A stretch of 64,000 nt of DNA. Source: Thermoplasmata archaeon (GTDB taxonomy: Archaea > Thermoplasmatota > Thermoplasmata > Lutacidiplasmatales > UBA184). A program made the translations under genes and the position numbers. The stretch's first letter is position 1. Each line of letters opens with the position of its first letter. The notes beneath the pieces are model-generated. The model was not told the origin of the DNA, ran no database searches, and saw only the letters and a list, made by a program, of their open reading frames with translations. Positions 62,279 through 64,000 of this stretch are shown here, one piece after another. The DNA lies in assembly GCA_022750055.1 (NCBI GenBank), contig JAKIWL010000001.1, forward strand, positions 1 through 64,000, written 5' to 3'.

Positions 62279-62983
62279 GTGGGCGAGAGCAACCGGAGCC
62301 GCGGATCGGCCGGTCGAACGATCGCCCTGGAGGGAGCCTCCGGCGTGGGGAAGAGCGCGGTGGCCCGATCCCTAGCACGGGCGTTGTCGGGGACCCTGGT
62401 CCGAGAGGCCTACGAGCGGCTCGAGCCTCCCCTGGCGCTTGACTTCGCCGACGGCCCTACCCTCGCGGCCCTCCAGAGGAGGCTTCTCGAGGAGGAGAGC
62501 CGCCGATTCAAAGAGGCCGAAGGGCAGCGCACTCAAGGGGGAGACGTGGTCCTCGATACGGGATTCCTAGGGCCGTTGACCTACAGCGCGGGCCTCGCCC
62601 ATCTGGAACCGGCCTGGGCCGCGGCCCTTGGGTCGGTGGGGCGCGCGGTCCTCCGACGGGTCCGGGACGATCGTCTCGGCCTCGCCGACCGGACGATCTA
62701 CCTCGACCTCGAAGCTCGAGCCGTCGCCTGGCGCGTCGCGGGGGACCCGGTCGGGCACCCCCCGGAGCGCGCCGCGCTCCACGCCCGGGTCCACTCTTGG
62801 GAGCGCTATCTATGGCTCGATCGGTTCCCGTCCGTGTGCGAGGGCCGCCTCGAGGTGATCCGAGCGGATCGTCCGGTCGAATCTCTCGTCCAGACGGTTC
62901 TTCGGAGGCTGGCGAGGCCCGGTTCGCTCCCCCACCCGCGGCCGCTCGAGGCGGCCCGAGTGGTCCGCTCCTTCCTGCGTTGA
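62279..62983 (+). CDS. P-loop nucleotide kinase-like protein
   Basis: 234 aa. Walker A is ALEGASGVGKSAVA (residues about 16-29), and VVLDTGFLGPLTYSAG follows the pattern of the deoxynucleoside/thymidylate kinase superfamily. YLDLEARAVAWRV and an Arg-rich lid-like region follow. Substrate unknown. GTG start. It is divergent from folP with about 65 bp between. Confidence 0.7.
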   Translation: MGESNRSRGSAGRTIALEGASGVGKSAVARSLARALSGTLVREAYERLEPPLALDFADGPTLAALQRRLLEEESRRFKEAEGQRTQGGDVVLDTGFLGPLTYSAGLAHLEPAWAAALGSVGRAVLRRVRDDRLGLADRTIYLDLEARAVAWRVAGDPVGHPPERAALHARVHSWERYLWLDRFPSVCEGRLEVIRADRPVESLVQTVLRRLARPGSLPHPRPLEAARVVRSFLR

Positions 62984-63088
62984 CTCTCGACCGGGCCACC
63001 CGAGCGTAGCCCAATCCCGCTTCGCGTCCGACCGGGAACGTCCCGCGGGCAAGCGTTATGAACCGTTCCCGGCCTCGCCCTCGCTCCC

Positions 63089-63160
63089 ATGCCGACTCTC
63101 GAAATCCGGCGCGCCCCGGCACCCCCCACGGCCCAGGTGCGAGCGGAGCCCGTCCGTTAG
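63089..63160 (+). other. Possible 23-codon upstream ORF before rpl37e
   Basis: An ATG at 63089 opens a frame of 23 codons ending TAG, nine bases before the rpl37e ATG. A GCGTTATGA box about 30 bp upstream makes it the first start on a leaderless message. Many archaea place an LSm gene here. The peptide shows no LSm similarity. It could be a leader peptide or chance. Confidence 0.3.
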
Positions 63161-63169
63161 AAACACCGC

Positions 63170-63331
63170 ATGACGAAAGGGACACCCTCCCGGCGCGGCG
63201 GCAAGATCGTGCACGTCATCTGCCGGCGGTGCGGCAAGCATTCCTACCATCGCCAGAAGAAGGTCTGCGCCTCGTGCGGGTTCGGGGATACCGCCCGCCG
63301 GCGTGGCTATGACTGGGCGAAGCTGAAGTAA
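63170..63331 (+). CDS. rpl37e: Ribosomal protein L37e
   Basis: 53 aa large-subunit zinc protein. MTKGTPSRRGGK is the family N terminus, then two knuckles, CRRCGKHSYHRQKKVCASCGFG (in part), and the RRRGYDWAKLK end. Complete and of normal length. The only in-frame start is the ATG at 63170. Confidence 0.93.
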   Translation: MTKGTPSRRGGKIVHVICRRCGKHSYHRQKKVCASCGFGDTARRRGYDWAKLK

Positions 63332-63333
63332 GG

Positions 63334-63927
63334 TCACCGCGACGATCGCAGGGGCCGGGAGATCCACCGGTTCCCATCGAGGACGAATCGCAGCGGACGG
63401 TCCGCATCGTGCCGGATCCCGACGCGTACGCCGCGACGGATCCGCCCAACGGGGGCCGGCCCCGACAGGATCCGGACCGGCCCGTCGATCAGGCTGGTGC
63501 CGTTTTGCTCCATCCCGATCCGCAGGACCCGGCATAGCCGGCCCGGGCCCCGGGGGTTCCCGATCGCCCCGGCTCCCGGTTCCGCCGCCCGGAACAGGAC
63601 GGCCTCGCCCGGACGAGTGACCGCGTTCGCAAGATGGACCTGGTGGATCCGGTAGACATACAGCGTGCCGGGCGGTCCGAACATCGACCGGTTGCGCATC
63701 GTCGGCCCGAGGCGAGCATGGTTCGCGAGGTCCCCGGAGACGTAGGCCTCGGTCTCCACCAGCCGGACGATCCGGTACCGATCGGCGGTCCGGTGAACGA
63801 GGTAGCGACCCAACAGCTCCCGCGCCACTCGAACGGTGGGACGGTCGTACCACGCTATGGGAAGAGCTCGGGCGAATTCGCTCCGGGGGTCGGGGCCCCG
63901 ACTCAGAACAGCTGGCCCCGGTCGCAT
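63334..63927 (-). CDS. DNA-3-methyladenine glycosylase (AAG/MPG type)
   Basis: 197 aa from ATG 63927; an ATG at 63990 would add 21 residues. Removes alkylated purines from DNA. VARELLGRYLVHR, IVRLVETEAYVSGDLANHA with the catalytic Glu, RNRSMFGPPGTLYVYRIHQVH and GEAVLFRAAEP follow the AAG fold throughout. This animal-like family is also found in bacteria and some archaea. GGGAGAG precedes the 63927 start. Its stop is two bases from that of convergent rpl37e. Confidence 0.9.
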   Translation of the reverse strand: MRPGPAVLSRGPDPRSEFARALPIAWYDRPTVRVARELLGRYLVHRTADRYRIVRLVETEAYVSGDLANHARLGPTMRNRSMFGPPGTLYVYRIHQVHLANAVTRPGEAVLFRAAEPGAGAIGNPRGPGRLCRVLRIGMEQNGTSLIDGPVRILSGPAPVGRIRRGVRVGIRHDADRPLRFVLDGNRWISRPLRSSR

Positions 63928-64000
63928 AGGGCTCTCCCGTCGACCGAGACCGTAGCCTTCCCGATCACGATCCAGGAGAGGAACGGGCATCGGTTCGAGC

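Noticed and set aside
1-64000. CRISPR arrays, transposases, toxin-antitoxin or restriction systems
   Set aside because: No spaced direct repeats, transposase motifs or defence genes were recognised anywhere in the window.

Overview
The window is archaeal, from a GC-rich genome. Evidence for Archaea: Rpo7, Spt4, RpoL, transcription factor S, ribosomal proteins S24e, S27ae, S15 and L37e, Alba, the archaeosine enzyme ArcS, wyosine enzyme Taw2, Tpt1/KptA, a GTP-dependent dephospho-CoA kinase, archaeal-type ProRS, AsnRS and TrpRS, and TATA-like boxes about 25-30 bp before many start codons, which implies leaderless mRNAs. Bacterial-type DNA gyrase A, Alba without a visible histone, and gene content typical of a heterotroph suggest a Thermoplasmatota lineage. 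That placement is inference and I cannot name a species.

Layout. 0.1-6.2 kb: tRNA-Val, then a leftward group with ArcS, a small unknown gene, UbiA and UbiD; an HTH regulator and dUTPase run rightward. 6.2-12 kb: a Hef/FANCM-like helicase divergent from a glycosyltransferase and an aldehyde dehydrogenase, then arginine deiminase. 12-19 kb: a membrane zinc-ribbon protein, KptA-RpoL, PurD, TFS-AsnRS-GNAT, a zinc-ribbon coiled-coil protein and tRNA-Leu. 18.6-19.07 kb has no gene but is rich in inverted repeats. 19-30.6 kb: methyltransferase, Alba, an RDD membrane protein, the coupled aspartase-TrmB-Taw2 set, an aminotransferase, a UbiE-like methyltransferase, ProRS and a DUF373 protein. 30.6-34.9 kb: leftward acyl-CoA dehydrogenase, ThiL, glutamate dehydrogenase and phosphoribosyltransferase. 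34.9-38.8 kb: type II GAPDH, a VIT1/CCC1 transporter, and the coupled Rpo7-Spt4-DPCK-S24e-S27ae information operon. 38.9-41.5 kb: formate-THF ligase and a dienelactone hydrolase.

41.6-43.7 kb looks accessory. A tRNA-Arg is followed about 2 kb later by an 18/20 copy of its own 3' end, and between them lie a double-CDGSH iron-sulfur protein and a pirin-like cupin. 43.7-51.4 kb: an alpha/alpha-toroid protein, a HAD phosphatase, a thioredoxin-reductase-like flavoprotein, and carA-carB. 51.4-56.2 kb: a thioredoxin-fold/AsnC fusion, a glycine-tailed OB-fold SSB with a structured leader and a hairpin terminator, a TPR protein, TrpRS with a small zinc protein, and a winged-helix-like protein. 56.3-60.9 kb: S15, a RecJ/GAN-like DHH nuclease, DNA gyrase A and a small zinc ribbon in overlapping reading frames. 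61-64 kb: dihydropteroate synthase, a P-loop kinase, L37e and 3-methyladenine glycosylase.

Functional reading: an aerobic or facultative heterotroph is plausible (UbiA/UbiD/UbiE-type quinone genes, acyl-CoA and aldehyde dehydrogenases, GAPDH, glutamate dehydrogenase). Formate-THF ligase together with dihydropteroate synthase points to tetrahydrofolate-based one-carbon metabolism. No CRISPR array, transposase, integrase or defence island was recognised. The best candidates for new biology are modest: the tRNA-Arg-flanked segment, the structured ssb leader, the thioredoxin/AsnC fusion, and a possible structured RNA near 18.7-19.0 kb.
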